NCBI RefSeq assembly: GCF_000350225.1
Contig: NW_005179300.1
Coordinates: forward strand, 139,158 to 203,157
Origin: Chondrus crispus
Taxonomy: Eukaryota > Rhodophyta > Florideophyceae > Gigartinales > Gigartinaceae
Length of the DNA stretch: 64,000 bases
Direction: 5' to 3'
The notes beneath the pieces were generated by a model, which was given only the letters and a program-made list of their open reading frames with translations, ran no database searches and was not told the origin of the DNA. Positions 43,485 through 55,829 of this stretch are shown here, in pieces. A program made the translations under genes and the position numbers. Positions within the stretch are counted from its first letter, which is position 1; each line of letters begins with the position of its first letter.

Positions 43485-44817
43485 CTGTTCAGGTCATAAG
43501 TTGAACCAAAGTCTTGGCGCCAACCCGCCCGAAAGGTTTATATTGTACAGTCACACCCCAATACTGTAATATATTCAATATTTTTCAGGAATTGCAATAG
43601 AAACCAATCTTTTTGTTTCCTTTTTTTCCGCGGAAATGTCTAGGACTCGCGATGCGTGCATCGCGAAGAATATCAGCAAAAGAGTGGCGACCCCTGTGGA
43701 CACGTGTCTACGGAACCTTTATACTGCAGGAAGATTGTCTGTGCTCAACAGATAAATCATCCTCATTCCCGAGGAACAAAAATAGATTATTTCCCCCTGG
43801 ATTATCTGGATATATCCTATCCGGATAATTTTTGTCGTTCCTTTGGTGTAGTGTCGCTGCTGCCACCATTGCCCGTATACCGTGTCATAGGTCGGCTCCC
43901 ACATGTCCTCCGCAAGTGTGAATCCTTGACGTCCGCCCGCATGACACTGTATCGGCCCCCCTTGCATTTGAATAAAATTACCACCATTCTGGGTAGGAAG
44001 AATGAAAATTACTATCCACAATTAAAGTACTAGATACTTAATGTTGCCAGCCAACACGTGGCAAAATGGCCTCCCTTCAACAATTTAAGCAACTCGTTGT
44101 ACTGTAGCCTGGTACCAGGCCAGTCAGGCCACTGCTACCAGTAGCAGTTGACATCCGAGTAAGAGTTCATAGTTAGCTTTCCCTCCCGCCCACCCTCCTG
44201 CAGGGTCGCCATAGGCATAGTCCGCGGAAATATGCTGCTGACAATATCTGCGGGCTACTGTCCTAGGCGATGAGTTCCTTTTATTGTCTTCAAATACTAC
44301 CGCGCCGCTGGTGCTACAGTATGGATACCATGGAATGCGTCAGAACAGCCGTTCTCTCCGGAGAAAGCCCTCCAGACCTGCCCTCGTTGCCTTTTGACGG
44401 CAATAGACCTCATCATCAGGAAGAGGTTTCTTTCCTTCCTCCACCTCTCAGGTTGCACTCCTCCTCCCTTTCACTTTCGACTTTTCCTTCTGGCTGCAAT
44501 CGTAGATTACCCCTTTGAAGAAGGAAATCTACGCTCGTGTCATGGAAATTGTTCGACTGGTCCTTGAGCACTCTCGCTTTGGTTTTCCTCTGGTCCCCAG
44601 TCCATGAGCACTTGCTTGGTTTGCTGCAATTCCGACACACAGTATCCTCAATCACATCGGTTCCATTTGACATAGAAATACGGTTCTCACAGCCGTCGCT
44701 TAATGCAGTAGTCGCGAGTTGCTAACGAACGCAAACACGTAGAAGCAAAACAACTTCTCGTTGGCTTGTCCCATACAGAACCAAACTCGAGTCTTCCACA
44801 CACCGCAAATATACTGC
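43485..44817. other. Host or old repeat DNA left of the copia element
   Basis: No gene is assignable. A minus-strand frame covering about 44416-44710 has a cysteine-spaced segment (DGCENRISMSNG ... CRNCSKPSKC) and a charged remainder; it could be a fragment of a zinc-binding protein, but I cannot place it. An imperfect hairpin lies at about 43783-43842. This DNA was joined to 62305 onward before the copia insertion. Confidence 0.35.
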
Positions 44818-44822
44818 TGTAG
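44818..44822. repeat. Target-site duplication TGTAG of the copia element, left copy
   Basis: TGTAG directly precedes the left LTR and recurs at 62300-62304 directly after the second half of the right LTR. This five-base match fixes both ends of the copia insertion. Confidence 0.9.
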
Positions 44823-45136
44823 TGTGGGAATTGTCCCAGGAAAAGTTTGAAGGAAATAGTTTAAACAGTTTATTAATGTCTAGAAGAGCCTACGACCGGC
44901 TCTTCAAACCCAACCGAACCTCCGGGCAGTCGGAGCGCTGTTCGTGAAGGATTCTGCGTAGACACGTCTGTTCAAATCTGCCTCTGAGCAGGCCCACGCG
45001 CTAGTCGCATGGGACTGTCCGTTATATACTAATTTACTGTAACCCTAAACAAGGCAAGTTCTTTCCTCACCGCGTGACCCATTCGCGTGGTGAGGTATAT
45101 CGCCATATGAGAGACATTATGATAGAAACTTTCACA
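44823..45136 (-). repeat. Copia 3' LTR, 314 bp
   Basis: On the plus strand it starts TGTGGGAATTG and ends CTTTCACA, so TG and CA ends are present. It is intact and serves as the reference for reconstructing the split right LTR. A short inverted repeat (AGAGCC ... GGCTCT) lies at about 44886-44907. The end of RNase H overlaps it by a few bases, and a purine run (GGAAAAATGG on the minus strand) just inside is a likely polypurine tract. Confidence 0.9.
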
Positions 45137-48100
45137 CTGCCATTTTTCCAGAAGTAGAACTTGCCAGAGTCCTGACAATCCATTTTCGGACAGTATTGAG
45201 GTCGTAACCCGTACCTAGGAGCTTTTCCAAGGCTTCGTTGGGATGTTCTTTTGTCAAACCATCGGCTACGTTGTTTCCAGATGAGACAAGACCGACGTGA
45301 GATATTTCTTCTCGGTTGTAGCATTGACGCGCAGATGCAATGTCAGTCATCAGCCGTTTTTCTGTCGTTGATGACCCTTTCGTGATGACGTCAAACATTT
45401 GTAGAGAATCCGTGAACATATGAAGTGGAATCTTCTTCTTAAATATCATTTGGAGGTCAAGGCGTAAAATATATGCTCTGTCGAAACCGTCAGCGAAAGC
45501 GTACACTTCTCCACCAAGAATGGATCTTACAACACGCTTGGACTTTCTACTGGAGTAATCCAAAACATGCGCGCGATTCGACTCATCGCATAGAAGGATG
45601 ATGAACCCGAGTTGTGATGACAAATCATCATTTCCAGCAAATGAAGCATCTGCATATACCTTCAGATGAAGCGTCTGCTTGTCCAAGGGGGGTATTGGAG
45701 GCAACTTTCAGGGAGTTTCTGTAAGAACGTGATCGTAGTGTTGAATGCCTTGACCTTTTCCACCCCAGATGTACCTTCAGTCACCTGTGCTGCTTTGTTG
45801 ATGGCACATAATGCGTCGGGCCTTGTGTATCCCACCCAAGCGAGTGTGGCTCTGTACGATCGGAATCGTTCGAATGATGCGTCAAGCGGTAACGGCTTTA
45901 GCCGTTTTATATAGGCTTTTTAGGATATCGCAAAATGTCCGTTGTTCATTGTGGAGATAGTCGTTCCAAAGAACTCGAAGTTGTCCCATTCTCGTGGCCT
46001 TGATTCGAACTTCTGAAGCGTTAGCTCCGTAAGTTCCTGCATCACTTTGTTCCCTGCTAGGCACCCGTCGTCCACACACATTCCTAAAAGTCCGTCAATG
46101 TCCTCATCGTTGCGTTTGATGTATAGCGACGGGTCGCCCAGTAAGGGCACAAGTCCAAGGTCATCTTTGGCGTGGTGATCGACGGTGACTCCCCAGTAGT
46201 CACCTGCGTCGGTCATACCGTATATTGGCCTAAGCAATTCTAGAATCTCATTCTGAGCCAACCCAAAATGCTCCATATCCTTCTTTTTTGGGAGCAGGAA
46301 CACCTTGCGGGTAAGCTTCTCCTCACTTTGAAGGTAAGCTTGGGTGACGTCGTGTGAAAAGATACGAAAGGTTTTGATAGCGGCGACCGAAAGTATTATT
46401 CTTGTTGAACTTTGGCGTAAGTTCGTGATGTTATGGACCATGTATGATTTATCCATATCACGATGACCTTGCGCCACATAACGGGCTTTTGCGAGTTCAC
46501 CATCCGTACCTGCGTTCTTGAGGGCAAGCACAAACCGCCCCCCTAAAATATTCGGGCTCGGGGGTAGAGATCCTTTCAGGATTACCTTCCAAGTATTCCT
46601 TTTCTCAAGTCCAACAACCTCCTTTCTCATGGCTTTGGCGAATTCCTCTGATTTTGCTCTTCCGTCCGTTTGTTCGATGACTTCAGTCATGAAAACGTCG
46701 AGGTCTGGTGTCGCCCCAATGGATACTGCGGTTTGCAAAGGAGGGGGCGTACTTTGTAGAGGTGTCAACAATAACTGAGGGCTTTGTGGATTCGCACGGA
46801 TCCTAGTTAATATGGTTTCCAAGTCGTCCAGGACATCACTTTGCGGCGGAGGCTCCGCAACAGGATTTGGGGTATTCTTGAGATCAGGTGTGGCGTCAAT
46901 TGTACTGACTGGCGGGGCGGACTCGTAAGCTTTCACCTTGTCTATGGACACTTGGTAGTCGGTACCATCCAAGTCTATGAAAAGGCACTTATCCTTTACG
47001 TCCAAAACCCTGTACGGCCCAATCCACCTATTCCCAGGTTTCTCCCTGAATATCAGGACACGTGAGCCGATGGGTATATCGGATTGAGCTGCTGACGGTA
47101 CATTCGCGCGCAAAGCCTTTGTGACCCTCTCCTTTGCAATGACCCGAGTCATTTCCTTTCGAGCCAAAACCATCGCTTTCATTCGATGTACTTGCGCTGG
47201 GAGGTCCATAGGGGTCACTGGAATCCGTGGCATGGCTCCAAACACGAGTAGAGTAGGTACAAGACCGTGGTACCCAGCGGTATTGTTCATAGCCTTGACG
47301 GAAAGGGCGAGAATGTGTTCATTCTCCAGCTGAGGGTGTTGCTGTCGAGCCTTGCGGTATATTCCCCGTAGAAGGAATGGTACCGCTCGCCGACACCCAA
47401 TGCGTTGTGACTTTGAACACCAGAGGGGTGGTGCTTAATCCCTGCTAGGTTGAGCAGGTTGCTCCACCTGTTGGACTTGAATTGAGGGCCTTGATCAGTG
47501 GCCATAATGTCTGGGAATCCAATATATGTGCAGACCCATATGCGCATGAACGTGTTCCAAGTTTCGTTAGCCGTCTCATTGGATAGGAAAGAAGCCGCGG
47601 AGAATTTGGTGTCTTTGTCTACCACGTGTAGAACAGCTGCATTGTCAAGGTACATGAGGTCCAGGCAGACGGTCTTATTGAAGACGACTTCTCCGTCTGG
47701 GAGTGCCACCCGGAACCGGTGCGGTGCATGTGAGAGTCTTTGGCAGAGGTCACATGCCGCGCTGATGCGCTTTAAGTCGGTCAAGACCTGAGGGGAGGTT
47801 TTTTCTGGGTCTGCCCTTTTCATGACCGAGTAGAGCCTTTCAGAATCCGGATGGTGGAAATGCCTGTGCACTTTCATGAGTTCGGTTTCCGTGAAGAGGA
47901 TTTGGGGGCCCCATTCATAGTACAGGTGTCCTAGCTTCTTCTTAAGGGGCACGTCCCATCCTTGTAACCTTGAAGACAGTACGCACTTATCTGTGTCGAG
48001 CACCATCTTGTACAGTTCCATGTTGTCTAAGCCTAACAGGAAAGGTACGTCCGCATCGACGACATCGACCGTGATAGGGAGGAAGTGACTCGACGTAATG

Positions 48101-49938
48101 GGTACTCGCATGTTGAGAAGACCTAGTCCAAGGTGTTTGTGTGTCCCGAAACTGAAGACATTTCTTCTCCTCGTTGAGGAGGGCTGAAAGGGAACATCAA
48201 ACAAGCTGCAGTATGCGCCTGCTTGGGAAGCTCCTATAACCGATTTCTGGGCTGCGGAATCGATGCATACCCCTTGGAAAGTATCTGATGAAGGTATGTC
48301 GCATGACTTTCCAGTGACGTATACGTGGTTTATACTTGCGGCTGAAGATTCATCATGATCCCGATGTGGATTGTCTTCCTCTGAGCTTGGGTGTTCCAGT
48401 TTTAGGATACTTTCAAATATTCGCAGGTCACTGGCCTCTGCTTCTTCCTCGCAGTCCTCCTTTGCTTCGCAATCAAGTTGCTGACATAGGTCCGCGAGAA
48501 CGTGGTGTACCGCAATTGGTTTTGTGGCGGCCTTCTTCGCATAGTACTCCATTTTGCGTGCAGCTGCCCTGGACGTGTTCAACGGGAGCGTGCAGTACTT
48601 CAAAAGATGCGTACCTCCGCAGTTGAAACACCCGGAGACCGATAGAGGGTTAAAGCTCCCGGTCTTTGCGACTCGGTTGTTCGCGCTTTGGCCGGTGGGA
48701 GAGCTTCGGAAAGGCGCACTCCTTCTTTGGAAACGGGACGAAGAAGGGCTGTTGTAGTACCTTCCTTGCCCCGTATACATTATTCCGGCATTGTCGTCGG
48801 AAGAAGGCGTCCTTTCACCTAACTGTGCGCGGTCTCGTAAGATCGCGAGTTTGGACTCCTTCTCTCGCTGCAGGGCAGCCTCGAGCTCGGCATAGAGCTG
48901 TTGGAATGTAAGATTATGAGTCGCAACTCTGCTTAGCGGTTCGCTCGACCATGGCGTCCCTATTACTGCGTTTCGAAGGAATTCCACTTTGTGGGCGTCT
49001 CCTTGGTGGGATCTTGGAGCCTGTCTCGATAGCTGGATGATAGACTTGTAGACCCTTGCAAGCGCGGCGGACATCTCTGTCCCTTGGGCAACAAAGGAAG
49101 TAACTCGCAGCGTGTTCAGGTAGTTCTTAACTCAAGTTTGACGTATTGCAGAATTGTACTCATTCTCGAGCATTTGTGTGGCCTGCTGGAAACTGGTAGC
49201 GTAACCATCTACCTTGTCGAGGTAATACCTCTTCGCGTCTCCTCGAAGTAGATTGTGGAGGTACTGTAGCTTTTGCAGCGGAGAAAGGGAATAGTCTCGA
49301 CAAACCTGGAGGTAATCGTCGACGTACTCCATCCAGGACTCCCCTAGATCGCCAGAAAACTTTTTATCTTTGTCTTTTAGTGTCATGGCTACATTGTGCG
49401 CAACCCTTTCCGGGGAAGTGTGATTCGGAGGGGTCACTTGAGTCGACTGTGAAGTAGGCTGGCTCATGCCTCTTCTGTTCGAACCCGGAGTGTTCGAGCG
49501 GGACCGACGGCCGGCAGCAACGATTTCTCGTGCCATGTCAATGGCCGCCTGAGTGTCTTCCGGTTCTTCGTAAAGGCCATGAGCTAGGGTCATTACAACA
49601 CGGTGAGATGAGTGTTGCTCCAAATTTCCTCCTCTACTATCCAAGAAGTTTCGCAACTCAATATGAACTGCAGGGGGGTCGCATATTTCTTGTTGGAAAA
49701 GCGAAGCCGGCGGGAACATGTCAGCGATAGTGCGCTTTAGTTGGGTCCCAGTTAGCTCCGGGGTTGTTTCTAGGAACCGAATTGAGGAGATGAAGCCTTT
49801 CTGGGCACTCGTAAGCGCACCCAACGCGTCGTTCGTTATGCCTTTCATGAATGTAACCAGGGGTTCCGGTGGTAACGAGTCGGAATGCTGTCCGCTCTCA
49901 GAAGGCCCTGCTCCCTCGTGGGAGGGGGGCGGGGGCAT
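45132..49938 (-). pseudogene. Copia Gag-Pol polyprotein, broken
   Basis: Leftward order: Gag (49938-49132), zinc knuckle (CFNCGGTHLLKYC, about 48610), aspartic protease (GVCIDSAAQKSVIG, where D-S-A replaces D-S/T-G), integrase zinc finger (HRHFHHPDSERLYS ... CDLCQRLSH), integrase core (VCLDLMYLD, ATDQGPQF and GVGERYHSF: D, D and E present), reverse transcriptase (FSHDVTQAYLQSE and MCVDDG, with Cys for the usual Tyr of YVDD), and RNase H (VYADASFAGNDD, SILGGEVYAFADG, HMFTDSLQ). Breaks are a TGA at 49132-49134, a one-base shift near 47360, a TAA at 45920-45922 and a one-base shift near 45704. Four breaks against three LTR differences suggest loss of function soon after, or before, insertion. 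Confidence 0.85.
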
Positions 49939-51675
49939 GTTGCGGATCGCAGGGTAACTAATCGGGATTTAGTTAATAGTTCCTTTAAGAACAAGGGCAA
50001 AAAATCAGCACTGAGTCGATCTATGATCGGTTGACCTTGTCAGGGTCCGACCCTCGGCGCCTGCAGCTCTTGCAGGTAGAAAAGGTCCGACCTTTGGCGC
50101 CCGAAGCCTGTCCGGGTCAGGTAACGACTTCTGCAGTCTACCCACTCTTGCGTTACCAGAGTGGGCGCGATGATCCGTACGAAACGTCCACACCAGCCAG
50201 TATGCAGGCCTCAAAGGGTGTCTAGTTTCTTGCGGGACGCTTGCGCGACGGCCAGTTCAGCGATACCATCCCAACCTACTCAGTGCACAACACCCCAGAG
50301 GATTCCCACGCCCTGAAACACCAGACCGCAGAGGGTCGACACCGTTATCCGCCCTAAAAAGGACCGGTGGGGTTCTCTGCCGGAGAGGTTCACACTTCCG
50401 GTTCGAGTTGCCTGCGTCGCGTCACCGGGTATTAATTCCGGGTCAACCGCTCTCGAGCAAAGTAAGGGCAGTACCACGTCCCTAGCCTCCACACATCTCA
50501 ACGACCAGGCCTTCAGTTCCTTCCAACAATAACCAAGACCCTACCGTTACTCCCAAACCAACGATGCGATGCGCACAAAAAACGGAGCGTGCAGGCTCAC
50601 CGAACTCAGGACAGTAGAGGCGGGCGACAGGGAGCGGCAGCGGCGGTCGGCAGCGAGCGCCGGCGGGCGACAGCTAGCTGCAGTGAGTTTGGCGTCGGCT
50701 GCTCTGCTGCAATGTGATACCAGGCGCAGTGCAGAGTGGTGACGAGCTGTCGGCGGAGGAAGCAGGCGGCCAGGTAGTACAGACCGGACCGGCTGTAGGT
50801 CGGCAATGCGGCGGCAGGCAGAACGAAGCGCTGACGAGAGACAGCGCGGCTGCAGGCACCGGCGCGACTGCGGGGGAAGTGTGGGCAACGTGGCCCAGAC
50901 AGCAGCAAGAGCGGCGGGCGACGGTGCGGCAGTGGGGCCAGCGGCGGCGCAGACCTGACAGAAGCGGGAGCGGCAGGCGGCGGCGCGGCAACGAGGCAGC
51001 GGCGGCGTAGGCCAGGCAGCAGCCGGAGCGGCGGGCGCGGCGGCGGGGCAGCGGCGGCGCGGACCAAACAGCAGCGAGAGCGGCCGGCGCGGCGGGCAGT
51101 AGCAGCGGCGGCTCAGGCTGCACAGCTCAATTTGCGGCGGCGCGGCGGCGGTGCGGCCCGGACAGCAGGGGGCCGCGGGGCGCAGCGGCGGCACAGGATA
51201 GACAGCGGCGGGCGGCGGCGGCGCAGCGGCAGGGCTACGGCGAGAAGCGGCGGGCGGCGGCGCGGTGACGAGGCAGCGGCGGCGTAGGCCAGCCAATAGC
51301 CCGAGTGGCGGCCGCGGCGCAGGGGAGGGGGCGCAGCGGCTGCGCAGCCGGAAGAGCAGGGGAGCGGCGGGGCGCAGCGGTGAGGCAGCGTCGAGCGAGC
51401 AGCGAAAAAGGCAGCACCGAGCGAGTGGCGACAAAGGAAGCACCGAGCGGCCAGCGGCGAGCGCAGTGGCGAGCGAGCGGCGGCGAGGGCAGCGGCGGGC
51501 GAGCGGTAGCAAAACCAGTAGCGAGCGAGCGGCGAAAGGGCAGACAGCGAGCGGCGAGGAACACACGAGCTGGGGGGGAGATACGCCAGGTGCTCCGACG
51601 GAGTGGTGGCGGATCGCCGCCTGGCCAATGGAATGACCGAGAAAAAAACGTAAGGGAAAAAACGCGATTGATCAA
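49939..51675 (-). other. GC-rich leader of the copia element
   Basis: This 1.7-kb stretch between the 5' LTR and Gag is unusual. From about 50600 to 51600 it is almost purely G, C and A on the plus strand and made of degenerate repeats of GGCAGCGGCGGCG-type units, including a 25-30 base unit seen near 50990 and again near 51270. Long open frames on both strands (up to 339 codons) arise from the composition and encode only Ala/Arg/Pro/Cys-rich sequence. No protein is assigned. Confidence 0.6.
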
Positions 51676-51879
51676 TGTGGGAATTGTCCCAGGAAAAGTT
51701 TTAAGGAAATAGTTTAAACAGTTTATTAATGTCTAGAAGAGCCTACGACCGGCTCTTCAAACCCAACCGAACCTCCGGGCAGTCGGAGCGCTGTTCGTGA
51801 AGGATTCTGCGTAGACACGTCTGTTCAAATCTGCCTCCGAGCAGGCCTACGCGCTAGTCGCATGGGACTGTCCGTTATA
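51676..51879 (-). repeat. Copia 5' LTR, left piece (first 204 plus-strand bases)
   Basis: Matches 44823-45026 with three differences and breaks off after GTTATA, where the Tigger element begins. It resumes at 62190. Confidence 0.9.
51878..51879. repeat. TA target duplication of the Tigger element, left copy
   Basis: TA ends the left LTR piece and is repeated at 62188-62189 before the LTR resumes. It is the dinucleotide duplication expected of Tc1/mariner/pogo elements. Confidence 0.85.
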
Positions 51880-53987
51880 CAGTATAACCCCCTATAGGAA
51901 TGGGGTCGGTGGAATCTAGTCATATTCATAGTGAGGGGTGTATCCGTCGAAGAGGTACACTTTTCAAATATTTTACACGTGTAGCCTAGCCCCAAAAGGA
52001 CGTTATTTTCGTCTGAATGGCGCTATCCTGCTGATCACGCCTTATCTCGCGCTGAACACGAGATATACCTCCTGTAGTGTGAGCATAGCCTCCATACTGC
52101 TCCATAATAAGCCTTGCAGTAGCAAGGATGCGCAGCTGCTCCCGACAGGAAGGCAAACTTGGAGGGGTTTGACCTTCTATATCTTCATTCTCGCCTGTAT
52201 CTGTCATTCCATTCAGAACAAACCCAATGATTTCATCATCTGTGACCTCCGCCGTTGCACTGTTCTCTGAGGGATTGTTAAGAAGTGTTTCAACAAGCAT
52301 CCGACGATCTACTGTGTGTACCACATCTGATATGTCATCTCGCAATGACGTCAACTCATTTTCAACCCCCTCCACTGCAACACTGTCTATATCTCCATCA
52401 ACCAGTTTAGTGTGAAGCCAGCAATTATAAATTGCTTCGGCAGGAAGTTCATTCCAGCATTTCTGAATCCATCTCATTGCTTGCTTAGCATCGACCTTGT
52501 AAATGTTCCTTTCACCGATATCAATGTAATCCAAAACCCTTGCAATTTGCAAGCGGCGATACCGACATTTGACGGCAGCAATAATACCCGCATCACACGG
52601 TTGGATCAAAGATGTCGTGTTCGGAGGCAAAAATATAACGCGCGTGTTCGAAAGGTTTAAAGCGGCAACTTCGTGATCTTTTCCATGGGCAGAGCAATTG
52701 TCCAACAAAAGAACTACTGTCCTCCCACGAAGTCGCACATGAGTGTTAAAACGCTCTAACCATTCATTAAAAAGTATCTTTGTCATCCATGCCTTTGCAT
52801 CCACCTGTAGTCAAATCCCAATTCTACTCCGCTCTTTCTTCTAAATGCCCTTGGTTTTTCTGCCCGCCCAATGATTCGCAACGGAAGTTTGTCCGTACCA
52901 GTTGCATTGCAGCACGCAAGACATGTAATGCGTGCTTTGTCTTTTTTAGTTCCGCTTACCTGCTGTGCGGCAATTGTGCTATCAGGCGCAAGACAGTACT
53001 GAAGTCGGAACTCGTCAGCGTTGTATATATCTTCATGCGCATATGTGCGGATTTTTTCCCTGAGAGCTGGCAGTACTTCCGTCGCCACAACAGTTTCGGC
53101 AGAGGCACTTTCGCCATGCATTTTAATGCGTCAAAGTCCGTGTCTTTGTTTGAATTTGTACAACCAGCCGTTGCTGAACTTCATATCAATCTTTTCAGTG
53201 TCTTCGAGCTCGTTGTTAACCTCGCCTAATATCCGATTTGCTTTTTCCTTGATAGCAAGATCTGAAAGAGCAACACTTTTGCTTGCACAATCAGATACCC
53301 ACAAAGCAAGCCCTTCGTCTAGGCGATCATTGAAGAGTGCCCCGCGCCGCTTTTGATTCGGAGTTGCAGAGGTTGAGACAGCTGCTCTCTTGGCAATTAT
53401 TTTGGAAATGGTCGGCTGCGGCAAAGGATGGGAAAGATTGAAAGTGTGTGATGCCCACTGTCCAATGGCTGTCTGATCCACGTTTCTGCCGTCTGCTTTT
53501 CTTTTGTCGATCTCGTGAAGTATCTTTTTCTTTTGGGAAATTGTGAGACGAACTCTGGCCATGATGCTGTCGGTCAAATCGGTGTTGTTCAAGAATTGCG
53601 ACTTCACGATGCGCCACAGCTCAAAAAAGCGTCCGCCTAGACTAGATGCAATGCAGTACAGAGCTGTATTGCACTGTATCAAGCAGAATAACACCAAGAG
53701 CATTCAATAAAATGTCGTTACGAAATGCGCGGCCTAGAATGGATCTTTTTTGGATCTATCTGATCCGGTTGAATGATCATTTGGAGATTAAACTATTATT
53801 ATACGGAGGTTGCCAGAACCTGAAATTATAAGTGAAAATTAGGGCCCTATCCAAGAAGTGTATTCTTGAATTCGTATTACCAGCACCCCCCTGAACAGGC
53901 CAAAAACACGGAACCAGCATCGGTGGAGCATGGATGTATTCGTTTACAGGGGTTATTCCTTTTGAGGAGATTCATATAGAGGGGTTA
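51880..53987 (-). mobile_element. Tigger/pogo element inside the copia LTR
   Basis: The left end reads CAGTATAACCCCCTATAGGA. The right end continues at 62183-62187 after the Helitron pair: joining the base before (53987, A) to TACTG gives an end whose reverse complement starts CAGTATAACCCCTCTATATG. The two ends therefore match closely, and TA flanks both sides. Without the Helitrons the element is 2113 bp. It encodes one transposase on the minus strand. Confidence 0.9.
51986..53562 (-). pseudogene. Tigger/CENP-B-type transposase
   Basis: From an ATG at 53562 (MARVRLTISQKKKILHEIDK) the frame gives the N-terminal helix-turn-helix (HPLPQPTISKIIAKRA), the CENP-B-like second DNA-binding half (SNGWLYKFKQRHGL), then the DDE core: NADEFRLQYCLAPD (first Asp), TVVLLLDNCSAHGKDHE (second) and LPPNTTSLIQPCDAGIIAAV (third Asp). 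It ends in a variable tail (TKITSFWG). Two breaks exist: a TGA at 53131-53133 and a one-base shift near 52800. Its first catalytic motif has Phe after NADE rather than the common Thr. All three catalytic Asp codons are intact. Confidence 0.8.
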
Positions 53988-54060
53988 TCTACAACTACTA
54001 AAATCCGTGTCTGTGTGTGTGTCTGTATGTCCTTGCGCTCCCGCGTTGCCATTGGCGCTA

Positions 54061-54235
54061 CCGTGACAAGTGGCGGCCACGGGCGGGGCCTGGCCGCAGG
54101 CCAGGCCGCCACGGGGACACGTGGCGGTGACAAGTGGCGACAAGTGTAACATTTTAAATTAAAATTACTGTGCGGACTGCGGGGCGGGGCCCCACTACAG
54201 TACAGGCTGACAAGTGGCGACAAGTTAAATTTTAA
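54061..54235 (+). repeat. Iteron-like repeats of the first Helitron
   Basis: Three or more copies of TGACAAGTGGCG (near 54064, 54128 and 54209) lie just inside the 5' end, the second and third followed by ACAAGT. The same unit is present in seven or so copies in the neighbouring Helitron. Confidence 0.6.
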
Positions 54236-54322
54236 AATTAAAATAACTGTGCAGACTGCCGAGCGCGGCCGCGCTACAGTACACTACAAATTTTAGCCCG
54301 GATCCGTTTAAACCGCGCCACG

Positions 54323-54545
54323 CGGATCTTCATTGTGGGCGGAACTGGGGCGGGCACTGCGAGCACGTGACGGCGGTGTGGTAGATGGACGCGTACGACA
54401 GGGGGGCAGACGCGTGAGACACGGGGCTGCCCGAAATACCGGAGGCTCGTGGCGACGTGAGCGGGGCGGTGGTGCGCGGGGAGCTGTGCGTGGGGGGGCC
54501 GGAATTCTTCAAGGCGGAGTTGCGCAGCGCGTGGTGCTCCGACTT
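54323..54545 (+). pseudogene. Captured kelch-repeat gene fragment
   Basis: The plus strand encodes RIFIVGGTGAGTAST and, one frame on, VTAVW-stop-MDAYDRGADA-stop-DTGLPEIPEARGDV then SGAVVRGELCVGGPEFF. The spacing of a GG pair, a D-x-YD segment, a Trp position (now a stop) and an R-GD-V-x6-G-LCVGG end is that of a kelch beta-propeller blade. Stops and frame changes show it is not used. A host kelch gene is the likely source; which one is unknown. Confidence 0.45.
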
Positions 54546-54956
54546 TGGGGGGTGGATGTGGATGCGCGGCGACGAGGAAGTGCGGGCCGGGGCGGCGACG
54601 GGCGGCGATAGGGACGGTGGGCTGCAAGATGATGGTGGGCGGAGGGCGGTTTTGGGTGTGCGGCGATGACGTGGAGGAGATGTGGGCTGGGGCAGCGATG
54701 GGGACGGTGGGGGAGGGTAGGTGGGGGGCGCCGAGGCGGGGCGGCATGGATCACCACACTCGCGCGTGCGCGTGGGGAAGCGGAGGGCGCGGGAGCGGAC
54801 CGGGCCAGAGCTGGATGGCGTGGAGTACTACAAGGGTCTTCAACCGGGCGCGCGTGCCGGGGGGCGGGGGAGGCGGGACGGCGAGCGGGCTTCAACCGGG
54901 CGCGCGTGTTGGGGGGCGGGGGAGGCGCGACGGCGAGCGGGCGCTAACTGGGTTGC

Positions 54957-55420
54957 TCAGAGACGGTGACGGACGTGGTGTGCCTGGTAGCAGCGGAGGC
55001 AGGCGTTGACGCCGTGGTGGGCGAGTGCGGCGGGTGGGACGGGCGTGCGCGCGAGATCGCGGACGCGGTGTGCATGCAGCTCCACGCAAAGCGGTTCCAA
55101 GCGGCGGCGGGGACTCTGCTGGACCGGCGGGCGGGCGAAGTGCGCGTGGTGGCGAGCTGCGTGGAGCTTCTGCGCAACATGAGCGGGCAGCACGCGGCGA
55201 AGAGCGCTGTGTGCGGCGAGATGTGGCGGGCGACGTGCGTGGTGGGTGGCAGTGGCGGGGCGGACGGACGTGGGCGTGGCAGAGACGTTCTGCGGGCTGG
55301 TGGGCGGGGTGTGCCTGCGGCGCGGGGACGTGGTGGACGGGTGCGCTTGGGAAGGGGCGGTCGAGGTAGTGGTGGGAGCGGTGGCGCGGAGGGCGGCGGC
55401 GCGGGCCGCACGCATCACGG
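54957..55420 (+). pseudogene. Captured armadillo-like helical repeat fragment
   Basis: The plus-strand frame encodes VTDVVCLVAAEAGVDAVVGE, REIADAVCMQLHAKRFQAAA, ASCVELLRNMSGQHAAKSAV and, after a frame change near 55240, VAETFCGLVGGVCLRR. Alternating short hydrophobic helices with L-x-N-M/L-S-type turns fit armadillo-like repeats. The call is tentative; the region is too short and altered to name a gene. It ends in a GC-rich tail of doubtful coding value. Confidence 0.35.
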
Positions 55421-55829
55421 AGGTGCGAAGAACGGGGAAAGTGGTCGCTGCGAGCCGGGCAGGTGTCGCAGCCGGCGGTGCAGGAGGGGGCGCGCAGGCG
55501 GGTGGGTGCCGGGAGCCGCCTCCAGGTAGCAGTGTTAGGCGGAAGCGAGCGGCGGCGTGAAGGGCAGCGGTGCTGACCATGTTTGCGGGCTGCAGGGACC
55601 GAACCGCGTCCGGGGGGGAAGGCGACACAGGCGGGCGGTGCCGCAGAGGGCGGCGGCGCGGACCGGGCGCGACGCGCAGGGGCGAGTAACGTGTGGTAGG
55701 ACGAGGGGGCAAGGGGCGACAAAGACCGGAGAGAAGACGGGAGAGTTAGCGCAGAGGGAGGGGGAGCAGCGGGGCGGGGAACGACAGCGTGTGCAGAACG
55801 AGGAGCGGAGGAGGAAGGGACTTGGCCTG

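Noticed and set aside
50547-51566. 339-codon minus-strand frame and long plus-strand frames
   Set aside because: Composition artefact of the GC-rich copia leader; several frames are open at once and none has a motif.
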